Below, piece after piece: positions 63,151-64,000 of a stretch of DNA of 64,000 nucleotides. The notes beneath the pieces are model-generated. The model ran no database searches. It saw only the letters and a list, made by a program, of their open reading frames with translations, and had not been told where the DNA came from. Source of the DNA: Chryseobacterium foetidum (GTDB taxonomy: Bacteria > Bacteroidota > Bacteroidia > Flavobacteriales > Weeksellaceae); assembly GCF_025457425.1 (NCBI RefSeq), contig NZ_JAMXIA010000001.1, forward strand, positions 2,356,001 through 2,420,000, written 5' to 3'. Within the stretch, counting starts at the first letter, position 1. Every line of letters begins with the position of its first letter. The position numbers and the translations under genes are program-made.

Positions 63151-63366
63151 TTATCTGTCTTCATTTTCCTTTTTCAAAATAGCTTTATAATACAAAACTG
63201 TCATTGTAATCAGAAGTGAAATATCCCATAATATATACAGCACAATATAAAGCTTTGCATTGTGCTTTAAGAGGAATACTAAAAACTCTGAAGCTGAAAT
63301 AAAAACGTGACCAAGCATAGCAATCATCAAAAGCCATGTGAAAAATAGAATTTGTTTTTGTTTCAT
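63151..63366 (-). CDS. Small membrane protein, two helices
   Basis: Protein of about 71 residues from the internal Met (MKQKQILFFTWLLMIAMLGH); six more codons are open upstream. Two hydrophobic helices (about 7-30 and 38-60) are joined by LKHNAKL, with a charged tail KAILKKENEDR. No family is recognised. It stands alone between the decayed region and the lipoprotein gene, on the minus strand. A real but uncharacterised gene is likely, judged by the clear membrane topology. Confidence 0.55.
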   Translation of the reverse strand: MKQKQILFFTWLLMIAMLGHVFISASEFLVFLLKHNAKLYIVLYILWDISLLITMTVLYYKAILKKENEDR

Positions 63367-63414
63367 TTCATAAAGATACAGCACTGAATTGCGTCCAGCT
63401 TTTTTGCTTAAAAG

Positions 63415-63450
63415 AGAAAAACCGCTTCAAATGAAACGGTTTTTGCTTTT
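63415..63450 (-). terminator. Terminator after the lipocalin-like lipoprotein gene
   Basis: A 13-bp stem (63417-63429 with 63432-63444, one G-U pair) and a two-base loop, with A runs on the plus strand that give a T run on the minus strand. It lies 18 bases past the stop of the lipoprotein gene at 63462. Confidence 0.85.
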
Positions 63451-63461
63451 ATAAAAACTGA

Positions 63462-63950
63462 TTATTGCTTGACCAAAATTGTAACAACCTTATCAGTTAC
63501 ACCATCGTTATTATAATCCTTATCAAAATAGTCTACATAACCTTCATCAAAACTCTCAATCTGAAGTTCAGAATTTGTAATCGACTTTACTTTATACTCT
63601 ATATCTCCGTAGAAGCCAATCATTTTTGTTGATGAATTATAACTCCATACACCATTGTCGTTAGTGGGAGTGTCCAAGCAAGCACCTCCGTTAACGTTTT
63701 TATACATTCTGATATTTAACCAGTTGTTTTCTCTCAGCTGATATAGATTTTTCCCTGAGCAGTCCGGATTAGCACTTCCAATCTGCTGACCGTTCAGGTT
63801 GTTTATAAAGACATACTTTGAAATTTTCCAGTCTCCAATAAAAGCGTTTGCAGGCTGATTTGAAGCTTCCGGTTCATCAGTTGAACTGCTGCAAGAAAAT
63901 GTAAAAAATGAAGCCATTAAAAGGCTAAGGATAATAGATTTGTTTTTCAT
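63462..63950 (-). CDS. Lipocalin-like lipoprotein
   Basis: Protein of 162 residues. The N-terminus MKNKSIILSLLMASFFTFSC is a lipoprotein signal with Cys20 as the lipid site. The mature part begins with a Ser/Asp/Glu linker and then FIGDWKISKYVF, the Gly-x-Trp motif of lipocalin-like domains common in Bacteroidota lipoproteins. NENGV-like strands follow, ending with YFDKDYNNDGVTDKVVTILV, which carries an Asp-rich calcium-type loop. Ligand unknown. It seems to be a single-gene transcript that runs from the right edge region. Confidence 0.75.
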   Translation of the reverse strand: MKNKSIILSLLMASFFTFSCSSSTDEPEASNQPANAFIGDWKISKYVFINNLNGQQIGSANPDCSGKNLYQLRENNWLNIRMYKNVNGGACLDTPTNDNGVWSYNSSTKMIGFYGDIEYKVKSITNSELQIESFDEGYVDYFDKDYNNDGVTDKVVTILVKQ

Positions 63951-64000
63951 TTTTTTAATTATTATAATTGGGATTGATAGAGGTTTTCAGAAATTATCTT

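Overview
The window reads as chromosomal DNA of a low-GC Bacteroidota bacterium, most likely a Chryseobacterium-like member of the Flavobacteriia (Weeksellaceae). The evidence is a SusC/SusD pair, a C-terminal type IX secretion sorting domain, a bacillithiol enzyme (BshC), a GYDIA-family GHMP kinase, an RND pump fused to its outer-membrane channel, and promoters of the Bacteroidota type (TTTG, about 20 bases, TAnnTTTG). The genus is an inference from gene content and style, not from a marker gene search.

Bases 1-22437 are a surface polysaccharide locus, all on the minus strand. From right to left it runs ugd, a 73-bp tandem repeat array, rfbB, a GxxExxY gene, rfbA, an ABC exporter pair (wzm, wzt), a DegT/StrS aminotransferase, a WbqC protein, a NeuD/PglD-like acyltransferase, a cytosolic beta-propeller protein and three GT2 glycosyltransferases. 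It then passes terminators, an unknown 175-residue gene and a GC-rich gap, and continues with five more GT2 enzymes, an SDR, a GT-B enzyme, an FkbM methyltransferase and asnB, which runs off the left edge. The parts fit a dTDP-amino-sugar glycan exported by an ABC transporter. No polymerase, flippase or ligase is in view.

Bases 22611-26119 hold an orphan Hcp/TssD gene and a secreted metallophosphoesterase. Bases 26424-45429 are mostly housekeeping on the plus strand: rimP-nusA-infB, a SusC/SusD pair, an unknown exported protein, a putative porin, bshC, a LysM/periplasmic-binding protein, fabD, a GHMP kinase and pckA. A frameshifted IS1182-like element follows pckA, then aroQ on the minus strand.

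Bases 47889-50205 carry a small Cys-motif protein, a YHS lipoprotein, an SCO protein and an exported superoxide dismutase, which together suggest envelope copper and redox handling. rpsT and two identical tRNA-Glu genes form a probable minus-strand operon.

Bases 51515-60332 are a metal-resistance operon: a DUF6660-like protein, a CzcA-CzcC fusion, a CzcB adaptor, an ICMT-like membrane methyltransferase and a P1B-type ATPase. Beyond it lies a decayed accessory stretch with an HxlR pseudogene, a PD-(D/E)XK nuclease-like gene and a broken membrane/coiled-coil gene. Two small minus-strand genes close the window. The metal operon plus this stretch look acquired and partly eroded. The nuclease-like gene is the best candidate for an unfamiliar defence function, but no complete new system can be shown from sequence alone.
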